Below are positions 21,452-27,885 of a DNA stretch of 27,885 nt, piece after piece. A model generated the notes under the pieces. The model did not search any database. It had not been told where the DNA came from and saw only the letters and a list, made by a program, of their open reading frames with translations. The DNA lies in assembly GCA_035541035.1 (NCBI GenBank), contig DATLFO010000165.1, positions 1 through 27,885 of the forward strand, written 5' to 3'. The number at the start of each line of letters is the position of its first letter. The first letter of the stretch is position 1. Source of the stretch: DASWHR01 sp035541035. GTDB lineage: Bacteria > Actinomycetota > AC-67. The position numbers were made by a program, and so were the translations under genes.

Positions 21452-22345
21452 ATGCAACGGCTTGTCGCCATGCCCGGCGAGTATTCGCTGATCGCGACGC
21501 TGTCTCCCCTTCGGCACGGCGGATACGATCCGACCGTCACGATCGAGCGGAACGCGGTGACCCGCGCGTACCGGATCGGCGGCGAGCCCGTCACCGTCCG
21601 TTACGAGCGTGTTGCCGACGGGGTTCGCGTCACCGCGTGGGGACCCGCCGGCGAAAAGGCCCTCGACGAGGCTCCGTCCGTGCTCGGATCCTTCGACGAT
21701 CCCTCCGCCTACCGGCCCGTGCATCCGATCCTGCGGGACTTGCACCGGGGCCGGCCCGGGATGCGTATGACGGCGACGCGCGCGGTGTTCGAAGCGCTCG
21801 TCCCGTCGGTGCTCGAGCAGAAGGTCACCGGCCGGGAGGCGACGAACGCATGGGCTCGCTTCGTGCGGCGTTCCGGCGAGGCGGCTCCCGGTCCCTTCGA
21901 TCTGATGCTCGCTCCGGTTCCCGAGGCGATCGCCGCGATGCCGTACTACGTCTGGCATCCGTTCGGTGTGGAACGGTTGCGCGCCGAGACGATCCGCCGC
22001 GCGTGCGCGCGGGCCGGTCGCGTCCGCGAGCTCGCCGCGATGGACGCAGCCGGCGCGCGCCGTCGGCTGCGCGCGCTGCCCGGGATCGGCGTGTGGACCG
22101 CTGCCGAGGTGACGCGCGTCACGCACGGCGACGCCGACTGTGTCAGCATCGGGGACTTCCACACCAAGAACCTCGTGTCGTGGGCGCTGGCCGGCGAGGC
22201 CCGCGGAACGGACGAGCGCATGATGGAGCTGCTCGAGCCCGAGGCGGGCCACCGCGGGCGCGCGGTTCGGTTGCTCGAGATGGCCGGGATGGCAGCGCCG
22301 AAGTTCGGTCCGCGGCAGCGGATCAGACGCATCGCCCACATCTGA
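21452..22345 (+). CDS. AlkA-like DNA-3-methyladenine glycosylase (HhH-GPD family)
   Basis: The 297-residue enzyme should excise alkylated bases in base-excision repair. An N-terminal AlkA-type beta domain (about 1-100) is followed by the helical domain with FEALVPSVLEQKVTG (113-127). The helix-hairpin-helix LRALPGIGVWTAAEV (206-220) follows, and the catalytic aspartate is Asp235 in SIGDFHTKN. It is cytosolic. Lack of an iron-sulfur cluster motif separates it from the Nth/MutY branch. Substrate range cannot be read. ATG 21452 is supported by the -10 box 6 bases upstream. The gene stands alone between a terminator and the promoter of the next gene. Confidence 0.9.
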   Translation: MQRLVAMPGEYSLIATLSPLRHGGYDPTVTIERNAVTRAYRIGGEPVTVRYERVADGVRVTAWGPAGEKALDEAPSVLGSFDDPSAYRPVHPILRDLHRGRPGMRMTATRAVFEALVPSVLEQKVTGREATNAWARFVRRSGEAAPGPFDLMLAPVPEAIAAMPYYVWHPFGVERLRAETIRRACARAGRVRELAAMDAAGARRRLRALPGIGVWTAAEVTRVTHGDADCVSIGDFHTKNLVSWALAGEARGTDERMMELLEPEAGHRGRAVRLLEMAGMAAPKFGPRQRIRRIAHI

Positions 22346-22385
22346 CGGCCCAACTCTGGGCCTGGGCTACTGCGAGAGGTCGTCG

Positions 22386-22391
22386 TAGCCT
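22386..22391 (+). promoter_or_regulatory. -10 box TAGCCT upstream of the NTF2-like gene
   Basis: TAGCCT lies 28 bases before ATG 22420. The short leader includes a good ribosome-binding site (AAGAAAGGGGG), so the same -10 sequence serves leadered and leaderless genes here. Confidence 0.4.
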
Positions 22392-22419
22392 TCGGTCCGA
22401 GGCAAGAAAGGGGGCCGCA

Positions 22420-22806
22420 ATGGCGCACAAGAACGTCGAGATCCTTCGGCGCACGGACGAGACGATGCAGGCCGGGGACGTCGAGGGGTTCTTCGGCACG
22501 TTCACCGACGATGTCGTCATCCACGTTCCGGGCCGTCACTCCTTCGCCGGAAGCTACAAGGGCATCGACCAGTTCCGAGGACTGTTCGAGAAGTTCATGC
22601 AGCACGCCGGCGACTACTCGTTCGAGAACCACACCTACCTCGCCGACGACGAGCACGGCGTCGCCATGCAGCACTCCACCTACGAGAAGCAGGGCCGCCG
22701 CCTGGCGATGGACGAGGTGTTCATCTGCCACTTCCGTGACGGGAAGGTCTCCGAGATGTGGTATCTCGCCGGAGATCAGCAGGCGCTCGACGAGTTCCTC
22801 GGCTAG
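22420..22806 (+). CDS. NTF2/SnoaL-like fold protein
   Basis: The 128-residue protein has the cone-shaped NTF2-like layout: helix with VEILRRTDETMQAGDVEGFF, strand FTDDVVIHVPG, then SFAGSYKGIDQFRGLFEKF and strands ending in a tryptophan (HFRDGKVSEMWYLAGDQQA), typical of the SnoaL-like branch. No signal peptide. Members include small isomerases, cyclases and stress proteins; nothing here identifies a reaction. ATG 22420 has AGGGGG upstream at normal spacing. It is monocistronic between the AlkA-like and kinase-like genes, both on the same strand. Confidence 0.85.
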   Translation: MAHKNVEILRRTDETMQAGDVEGFFGTFTDDVVIHVPGRHSFAGSYKGIDQFRGLFEKFMQHAGDYSFENHTYLADDEHGVAMQHSTYEKQGRRLAMDEVFICHFRDGKVSEMWYLAGDQQALDEFLG

Positions 22807-22881
22807 CGGCTGACGGAGCCGTCCGCGGGACGGGGATCGCGGGTCGCAGCACGCCGCGCCGATGGGTGGCACACTGCGCCG

Positions 22882-23799
22882 ATGCCACGACGCACCCGGT
22901 TCGCGGACGTTCTGCCGGCGATTCGCCGTGCCTTCGGGGCCGCGCCCGACCATGCCGGCAGGCTCGACGAAGGTGCCTACTCGCCGGCGGGCCGGTGGTT
23001 GGTGCGATTCGCGGACGGGCGCAGCGCATTCGTCAAGGCCGAGTGGGAGGCCTCGGACGGTCACGGGACCGCCGTCGAGTACCTCGTGTATTCGAACGTG
23101 TCGGCCCCGCCGGTTCCGCGGCTGATCGCCTACGAAGCCGGCTCGACCGAGGCGCCACGCGTGATCGTCACGGAGGACCTGTCCCACGCTCGGTGGGGAG
23201 CGCCGGTGACGCGCAAGGACGCGACGCTCTTCGATGCGGCGGTTGCTGCGCTCGAAGGGGTGGCCGCGCCCGAAGGCATCCGGGACATCCCGTTTCGGCC
23301 GCAGTGGGACGCTCTCGTCCGCGACCCGGCACCGCTCATCGCGGCGGGCGTCTGCGATGCACGCTGGATCGAGCGATATGGCGAGCGGCTGTCCGCCGCC
23401 GAGGCGACGGTCGATCCGTGCGGCTCCGGACTGGTGCACTGCGATCTATGGCTGCAGAACTGGTGCCGGGCGGACCGCGGCGTGGTGATGGTGGATTGGG
23501 CCGGCGCGGCTCGCGGCTCGCTCGACGTCGCTCGGGCGTGGGGCGAGGCGGCGGTGCGCGCTGCGGGCGGGCCGAGCAACGTGATCGTCCCGAAGGGGAA
23601 TGCGGGCTGGGCCGCGTTCATGGCCGGCCTTGCGGCGCAGTTCGCCGCAGAGGATCACGGCGAGCCCGCCTCGCCTCGTCTCGTCGAGACGATCCGTCGC
23701 GAGGCGGCGGCTACGCTCGCGTGGGCGTGCGAAGAGCTGGAGATCGAGCCGGTCACGCATGCCCCCGGATTCGATCCCGGGGGCCCGTGGCGTCCTTAG
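22882..23799 (+). CDS. Aminoglycoside phosphotransferase-like (APH) kinase
   Basis: The 305-residue protein has the protein-kinase-like APH fold. Lys52 (FVKAEW) fits the ATP-anchoring lysine, and VTEDLSHARWG (96-106) forms the hinge. The catalytic loop is HCDLWLQN (186-193, HxDxxxxN) and VMVDWAGAARGS (201-212) is the metal-binding DxD/DW element. Substrates of this broad family include sugars, amino alcohols and antibiotics, and the substrate here is not inferable; a role in antibiotic resistance should not be assumed. The N-lobe lacks a clear glycine-rich loop. ATG 22882 has CACACT 6 bases upstream, a weaker -10-like match. It converges on the M23 gene with 7 bases between the stops. Confidence 0.88.
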   Translation: MPRRTRFADVLPAIRRAFGAAPDHAGRLDEGAYSPAGRWLVRFADGRSAFVKAEWEASDGHGTAVEYLVYSNVSAPPVPRLIAYEAGSTEAPRVIVTEDLSHARWGAPVTRKDATLFDAAVAALEGVAAPEGIRDIPFRPQWDALVRDPAPLIAAGVCDARWIERYGERLSAAEATVDPCGSGLVHCDLWLQNWCRADRGVVMVDWAGAARGSLDVARAWGEAAVRAAGGPSNVIVPKGNAGWAAFMAGLAAQFAAEDHGEPASPRLVETIRREAAATLAWACEELEIEPVTHAPGFDPGGPWRP

Positions 23800-23806
23800 C
23801 CGCGCG

Positions 23807-24478
23807 TTAGGTCCACGCGGGCAGGTGATGCAGCGGATTGACCGTGCGGCCGTTCCGGTAGAACTCGAAGTGCAAGTGCGGGTTGGTCGAGTTTCCGGTC
23901 GATCCGCACGTCCCGACGACTTGGCCGCGCTCGACCCATTCCCCGGCGCGAACGCGCAGGCTCCACATGTGCGCGTACAGCGTCTTAGTGCCGTTCTGGT
24001 GCTGCAGGATCACGGCGCGGCCGTAGACCGGCATGTTGTTGGACGCGATAACGCGTCCCGGCGCGGCCGCGAAGATCGGCTCGCCGCCGGTCTTCGAGCA
24101 CAAGATGTCCATGCCGTTGTGGAAGCCGCGGCGACGGTTGCCGAAATGGCTGGTGATCATGTCCACGTGCGGCCACGAAAGGCCGTAGCGGCTCACCTTC
24201 GCGCGGATGGCTGCTTCGCGACGCTGCTTCTCCGCCTCGCGACGCTGCTTCTCCGCCAGCCGCTCCGCTTCGATGCGCGCTGCCTCCATGCGCTGGACGG
24301 CCTCCCACCGCGCTTGCTCTACGGCGGCGACGACATCGGGAGAGATCTCGTTCGACTGCGAGGACACACGCCCGCCGCCACCCCCCGAGAATCCGATGTT
24401 GGCCCCAAACGCCGCCACGCCCGTAATCGCCCCCACGAACACCGTCAGAATCGCTACCCACCATTTCGTCGCACGCAA
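23807..24478 (-). CDS. Membrane-anchored M23 (LytM-type) peptidoglycan endopeptidase
   Basis: The 223-residue protein has an uncleaved-looking N-terminal anchor (KWWVAILTVFVGAITGVAAF). A Gly-rich linker and a charged coiled coil (about 46-95) with two EKQRREA heptads follow. The catalytic M23 domain has HNGMD (His120 and Asp124 as zinc ligands), YAH (His170) and HLHFE (His201/His203). All ligands are present, so it should be an active zinc endopeptidase cutting peptidoglycan cross-bridges outside the membrane. ATG 24478 gives a full anchor, and no Shine-Dalgarno is evident. It is divergent from msrA across a 353-base region. Confidence 0.92.
   Translation of the reverse strand: MRATKWWVAILTVFVGAITGVAAFGANIGFSGGGGGRVSSQSNEISPDVVAAVEQARWEAVQRMEAARIEAERLAEKQRREAEKQRREAAIRAKVSRYGLSWPHVDMITSHFGNRRRGFHNGMDILCSKTGGEPIFAAAPGRVIASNNMPVYGRAVILQHQNGTKTLYAHMWSLRVRAGEWVERGQVVGTCGSTGNSTNPHLHFEFYRNGRTVNPLHHLPAWT
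24218..24257. repeat. 21-bp tandem duplication encoding heptads
   Basis: The unit GCGACGCTGCTTCTCCGCC(TC) occurs at 24218-24238 and again at 24239-24257. It lengthens the M23 coiled coil by exactly one heptad and keeps the frame. Confidence 0.85.
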
Positions 24479-24831
24479 GACAAGACCTCACACGGTAGTT
24501 GGCTTGATGAAGAACGTTCATCTGGGTCTCGACACCCGACGGCATGCCCTCAAGTGGGCGACCCGAACATTCGCTTTGATTGATCCGGATTGATCACGTA
24601 CGCAGTTCGGGAACGTGATACGAACGGTCTGGTTCGGGTGAGGCGCCGCCCGGTGCCTCCGCGAAGGGCCGTCCGCTATCCCCCATTCGGATAAACGCGC
24701 ATGGTACCGAGGTGTTTCGTGATCCGCTCGCGAAACGCCCATATTTTTCGAGGAAATTGAGCGACGGTTGCTTACGAAGCCCGGAATGCTTGATCGCGAT
24801 ACATTATTGGTTGCTTTCGAGGAGGCCCGCG
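24479..24831. promoter_or_regulatory. Divergent intergenic region with several inverted repeats
   Basis: These 353 bases hold no gene I can support. Visible elements are the direct repeat GATTGATC (24578-24585 and 24588-24595), inverted repeat ATCACGT / ACGTGAT (24593-24599, 24613-24619) and hairpin GAGGCGCC-GCCC-GGTGCCTC (24640-24659, one G-U pair). A GTTTCG...CGAAAC stem near 24716-24735 is followed by CATATTTTT, possibly an attenuator in the msrA leader. The lower GC content of 24690-24830 fits a promoter. I compared it with the c-di-AMP (ydaO) riboswitch pattern and found no match. Confidence 0.4.
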
Positions 24832-25458
24832 ATGCTGCACCGCAAGACGACCATGATCGAACCAGAGCGAGCACTGCCCGGACGTGCTACGGCGTTGTCT
24901 GTTCCCGAACGGCATCACGCGCTCGGCACACCGCTTCAAGGGCCCTGGCCGGACGGAAGCGAGCTCGCCATGTTCGCAATGGGTTGCTTCTGGGGCGCCG
25001 AGCGAATTTTTTGGCGCATCGACGGCGTGCACTCCACTTTCGTCGGCTATGCAGGCGGCTACACGCCGAATCCCACCTACGAAGAAGTCTGCTCCGGACT
25101 GACCGGTCACGCCGAGGTCGCCGTCGTCGTGTTCGATCCTGCCCGCGTGTCCTTCGAGACGCTGCTCAAGGCGTTCTGGGAGAACCACGACCCGACGCAA
25201 GGCATGCGGCAAGGCAATGACGTCGGTACGCAGTACCGCTCGGCGATCTACACGTACGGCGACGAGCAGCACGACGCCGCCAAGCGGTCGCGTGACCGAT
25301 ACCAAGCGCTGCTGCGCGACAAGGGGTTCGGCGACATCACCACCGAGATCGCGCCCGCGCCGGAGTTCTTCTACGCCGAGGACTACCACCAGCAGTACCT
25401 ATCCAAAAATCCGAACGGGTACTGCAACCACGGTTTCTGCCAGGTCGAGTACTCCTGA
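24832..25458 (+). CDS. msrA: Peptide methionine sulfoxide reductase A
   Basis: The 208-residue enzyme reduces methionine-S-sulfoxide in oxidised proteins. The active-site motif is GCFWGAERIF with nucleophile Cys52. Conserved segments VGYAGG, YEEVCSGLTGHAEVAVVVFDP, ENHDPT and GNDVGTQYRSAIY follow. Two C-terminal cysteines in NGYCNHGFCQVEYS can act as recycling residues, although this ending differs from the commoner GLGG type. ATG 24832 has GAGGAGG 7 bases upstream. An N-terminal extension of about 45 residues precedes the domain and has no signal peptide. It is the first of a plus-strand run. Confidence 0.95.
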   Translation: MLHRKTTMIEPERALPGRATALSVPERHHALGTPLQGPWPDGSELAMFAMGCFWGAERIFWRIDGVHSTFVGYAGGYTPNPTYEEVCSGLTGHAEVAVVVFDPARVSFETLLKAFWENHDPTQGMRQGNDVGTQYRSAIYTYGDEQHDAAKRSRDRYQALLRDKGFGDITTEIAPAPEFFYAEDYHQQYLSKNPNGYCNHGFCQVEYS

Positions 25459-25496
25459 TCCGCCCGGCGATCAAGGGAGCAAGCCCGCCCCGGGTT

Positions 25497-25502
25497 TAGG
25501 AT
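25497..25502 (+). promoter_or_regulatory. -10 box TAGGAT before the acyltransferase-3 gene
   Basis: TAGGAT ends 8 bases before ATG 25511 with no ribosome-binding site; leaderless transcription is likely. Confidence 0.5.
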
Positions 25503-25510
25503 CGGCCGCG

Positions 25511-26626
25511 ATGGCCGGCCGCGATAGCGTCATCGACCTGGTGCGCTCGGGCGCGACCACGACGGTGGTCGTCTACCACTGGGTCTTCACCATCATCGTG
25601 TGGCGACCCGACGGCCCGCATGCCGACAACCCCATCGGATACGTGTCGGGCCTGTGGTTCCTGACCTGGATCCTGCAGGTGCTTCCCTTGTTCTTCATGG
25701 CCGGCGGCTTCACGCATTCGCTTGCATGGGCGAAGTATCGCGAGACGCCGAAGGCATGGTGGCGGTTCGTCGCGCGCCGCGCCGGACAGCTTCTCGGGCC
25801 CGCGGTGCTGCTCGTCGGTGTCGTGGTCGGTGCGGCGCTCACGGTCGCTTCGCTGCGGGCCGGCTCGGATTCGTGGTTCGCGCGCGGCGTGATCTTGGTG
25901 CTGTCGCCTCTGTGGTTCCTCGTCGTCTATCTGGTGCTGGTGGCCACCGTTCCTTTGTGGGACCGGCTTCACCGGCGCTTCGGCGAGCTCGTCCCGCTCG
26001 GGTTGGCTGCGCTGGCGATGAGCGTGGACGTGCTTCGGTTCCGCTACGACGTGGGCTGGATCGCCTTCGCGAACCTGGTGTTCGTGTGGGCGGCCTGCCA
26101 TCAGGTGGGATGGTCGTGGGACCGGCTGAGCGCGGCGCCGAAGCGGTTCGGGCACGCGCTGATCTTGATCGGGTTCGCCGCGCTGGCAGGGCTGACGAAC
26201 ATGGGTCTGTATCCCCGATCCATGGTCGGCACCACCTCGCCGCTGGACCGCTTCTCCAACATGGGGCCGCCCACGCTGCCGATCATCGCGCTGCTGACCT
26301 TGCAGCTCGGCCTGGTGGTCGCCAATCGCGATCGGCTGGCCGCCTGGGCCGAGCGGCCCCGCATCGCGCGCCGGGTCGCATGGATGAGCCGCAACGCGAT
26401 GCCGCTATTCCTGTGGCACTCGGTCGGCTTCGCGGCGTTCTTCATCGCGATGCGTTCGTGGACCACGGTGCCCGAGTCCCCGACGCTCGTGTGGTGGCTG
26501 ACGCGGCCGCTGTGGCTGATCGGTCCGGCTCTGGCGACGCTGCCGCTCGTCGCCGCGAGCACACGCCTGCTGCGGCCGTCGGGCGCGGTGACGGGCGCGC
26601 GCAAGCGCACGGCCGTGCCCGCGTGA
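25511..26626 (+). CDS. Acyltransferase-3 (OafA/YrhL-like) integral membrane protein
   Basis: The 371-residue protein has about ten membrane helices. It opens with RDSVIDLVRSGATTTVVVYHW, the family's D-x-x-R...H arrangement near the first helix, where the histidine is thought to be catalytic. MAGGFTHSLAW, WWRFVARRAGQLLGPAV and the late SRNAMPLFLWHSVGF also fit the family. Such proteins O-acylate sugars or lipids of the cell surface. The substrate is unknown here. ATG 25511 is supported by TAGGAT 8 bases upstream. The CPBP gene follows 4 bases after the stop, so the two form an operon. Confidence 0.87.
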   Translation: MAGRDSVIDLVRSGATTTVVVYHWVFTIIVWRPDGPHADNPIGYVSGLWFLTWILQVLPLFFMAGGFTHSLAWAKYRETPKAWWRFVARRAGQLLGPAVLLVGVVVGAALTVASLRAGSDSWFARGVILVLSPLWFLVVYLVLVATVPLWDRLHRRFGELVPLGLAALAMSVDVLRFRYDVGWIAFANLVFVWAACHQVGWSWDRLSAAPKRFGHALILIGFAALAGLTNMGLYPRSMVGTTSPLDRFSNMGPPTLPIIALLTLQLGLVVANRDRLAAWAERPRIARRVAWMSRNAMPLFLWHSVGFAAFFIAMRSWTTVPESPTLVWWLTRPLWLIGPALATLPLVAASTRLLRPSGAVTGARKRTAVPA

Positions 26627-26630
26627 TCCC

Positions 26631-27317
26631 GTGGGCGCCGCCTGGCTCGCCGCAGCGCTGGTCGCCTACAACGCCGCGGCGAACCGGTGGAAGCCGTTTC
26701 ATTCATGGGCCTACCTGCCGGCCAACCTGACGCTTGCGGCCGCCGTCGTGTGGCTCGGAGCCGCAGCGTTCGATCTGAGTGCCGGCGAGATGGGCTTTCG
26801 CGGCGGCTCGATCCGGGTGGGCGCCGCGATCGGGGTCGCGCTCGGGGTCGCGGCGATGGTGCCGGTCTACGCCGCGCTCGGCTTCGAGCGAGGGCGCGCG
26901 CTGCTGCGAGACCGGCGTCTGTCCGGCGTGCGCGGCGCCAAAGCCGCGTTCGTGCTGCTCGTGCGGATCCCGATCGGGACCGCGCTCGTCGAGGAGACGG
27001 TGTTTCGCGGCGTGCTGCTGGGCAGCGCGATGAGCCACGGCACCGCGCAGGCGGTCGCGCTCAGCAGCGTCGCGTTCGGTCTGTGGCACATCGTTCCGAC
27101 CTGGATCCTCGCCCGCAAGAACCGGCTGAACGTCGCCGTTGTGCCCGCGGGCGTCGTGGTGACCGGCGCGGCAGGCGCGTTCCTTGCGTGGCTGCGGATC
27201 GAGACCGGCGGCATCGCCGCGCCGGTCGCGCTGCACGTCCTGGTGAACTCGCCGGCGGCCGCGGCCGCGATGATCGCGCTTCGCCTGCCTGCCGCTAGCC
27301 GCGGCCCGTCCCGTTGA
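26631..27317 (+). CDS. CPBP-family (Abi/CAAX-like) intramembrane metalloprotease
   Basis: The 228-residue membrane protein carries all family motifs: EETVFRG (Glu121/Glu122, Arg126), FGLWH (149-153, ligand His153) and HVLVNS (His202, Asn206). About six to eight hydrophobic segments surround them. Members are intramembrane glutamate/metal proteases; the substrate is unknown. The start is GTG 26631, 4 bases after the acyltransferase stop. The 3' end overlaps the convergent gene at 27295 by 23 bases. Confidence 0.9.
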   Translation: MGAAWLAAALVAYNAAANRWKPFHSWAYLPANLTLAAAVVWLGAAAFDLSAGEMGFRGGSIRVGAAIGVALGVAAMVPVYAALGFERGRALLRDRRLSGVRGAKAAFVLLVRIPIGTALVEETVFRGVLLGSAMSHGTAQAVALSSVAFGLWHIVPTWILARKNRLNVAVVPAGVVVTGAAGAFLAWLRIETGGIAAPVALHVLVNSPAAAAAMIALRLPAASRGPSR

Positions 27318-27885
27318 TCGCGCGAAGCGAAAAGCCGCTCAGGCACTGCTGATCGCCGACCGGCGTGAGGATGCGGAGCACCGATCCCATGCAGTCGGCG
27401 GTCGTCGTGTAGGCGACCATCGGGGTGGTCGCAGCGCTCCAGCCGGCGGCCGGCGTGAAGCCGACCGTGAGCACCTGACCCGCAACCGAGCGGACCGTCA
27501 GGCCGGTCGCGCGAACCGAGGCATTGGACGGGTCGGTGATCGTGAGCCGCGTCAGCGCGCCGCTCGAGACCGAGCTTGCGTCAAAGGCATGATGCGACAC
27601 GAGCTGGATCTCGTCGATCACGCCGTCGTTGTTGCGGTCGCCCGTGACCGGCGCCGCCGCGAGCATGCCGGGCGCGTGCAGGACCGTGGCCGGCGCCGCG
27701 CGTGCCGACAGCGGATTCTTGGCCGCGTCCACGATGTTGGCCGCATAGGAGCTCACGACCGTGAACGTGCACTTGGCGAGTGTCGCGCCCGCCGGGTTCT
27801 GCGCGGGACGTGCTGCGAACACCCAGCCGGTGGTGGACGGCACCGAACCGTGCTTCATCGTCACGATGATCTGATCGCCCGATGC
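27295..27885 (-). CDS. C-terminal part of a secreted Ig-like (Big-type) protein, truncated at the window edge
   Basis: The frame is open to the right edge, so the true start lies outside; 196 residues are visible. It begins ASGDQIIVTM, mid-strand of a beta-sandwich domain. A linker with GDRNNDGVIDEIQLV follows, a DxNxDGxI-type calcium-loop-like segment common between bacterial surface Ig modules. A final Ig-like domain comes next (about 95-185), with a cysteine pair (TADCMGSVLR ... QQCLSGF). No sorting signal is seen at the end (AINGTGRG). An internal GTG at 27864 is unlikely to be the start, because codons before it continue the fold. It resembles in style, though not clearly in sequence, the secreted proteins at the left end of the window. 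Confidence 0.75.
   Translation of the reverse strand, partial: ASGDQIIVTMKHGSVPSTTGWVFAARPAQNPAGATLAKCTFTVVSSYAANIVDAAKNPLSARAAPATVLHAPGMLAAAPVTGDRNNDGVIDEIQLVSHHAFDASSVSSGALTRLTITDPSNASVRATGLTVRSVAGQVLTVGFTPAAGWSAATTPMVAYTTTADCMGSVLRILTPVGDQQCLSGFSLRAINGTGRG

Noticed and set aside
22882..23799. Antibiotic-resistance call for the APH-like kinase
   Set aside because: Fold-level motifs only. Most chromosomal APH-like proteins have other substrates, so no resistance function is claimed.
24479..24600. ydaO riboswitch upstream of the M23 peptidase
   Set aside because: Looked for on the minus strand because of gene context, but the conserved blocks are not present.
1..27885. CRISPR array, prophage, transposase or known defence island
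   Set aside because: No regularly spaced repeats, phage structural genes, transposase motifs or defence effector domains were seen; VapBC is the only toxin-antitoxin pair.

Overview
This 27.9 kb window is very GC-rich, densely coded DNA that reads as a contig from an uncultured member of the Actinomycetota. That placement is inference. It rests on the conserved neighbourhood tadA - tRNA-Ser - SRP RNA - dnaX - recR close to lysC and asd, on many GTG/TTG starts, and on a set of genes with a TANNNT -10 box only 6-9 bases before the start codon (leaderless mRNAs). I cannot assign a class or genus. Genes run off both ends.

Left third (1-10.9 kb), an envelope and secretome region. It holds a truncated membrane or secreted protein with a disordered tail containing an 88-bp perfect palindrome, a secreted subtilisin-type protease with Ig-like modules, a six-helix membrane protein coupled to a GT-B glycosyltransferase, an SCP2 sterol-carrier-like protein, a 39-residue membrane peptide, a possible DUF3179 remnant, and a secreted Ig-like protein. 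Divergent from the last is a three-gene minor-pilin operon in pilV-pilW-pilX order, whose third product fuses a PilX-type N-terminus to a bactofilin-like beta-helix.

Middle (10.9-20.2 kb), the housekeeping core. On the minus strand lies plsY-like / lysC / asd (phospholipid acyl transfer and entry to lysine, threonine and methionine synthesis), followed by a plus-strand MFS exporter. Then come recR and dnaX with no ybaB between them, a VapBC toxin-antitoxin pair, a 43-residue charged protein, the SRP RNA, two serine tRNAs (GGA and CGA), tadA and a DUF983 gene.

Right third (20.2-27.9 kb), regulatory and maintenance genes: an FHA-LuxR fusion regulator, a small acidic secreted protein with a structured leader, an AlkA-like glycosylase, an NTF2/SnoaL-like protein, an APH-like kinase, an M23 peptidase, methionine sulfoxide reductase A, an acyltransferase-3 membrane protein, a CPBP protease, and the C-terminal part of another secreted Ig-like protein.

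I see no CRISPR array, prophage, insertion sequence or recognisable new defence system. The best leads are the pilin / beta-helix operon with its divergent secreted partner, the recurring TAGNNT promoter series, the FHA-LuxR regulator, several small genes with clear expression signals, and the terminal palindrome.
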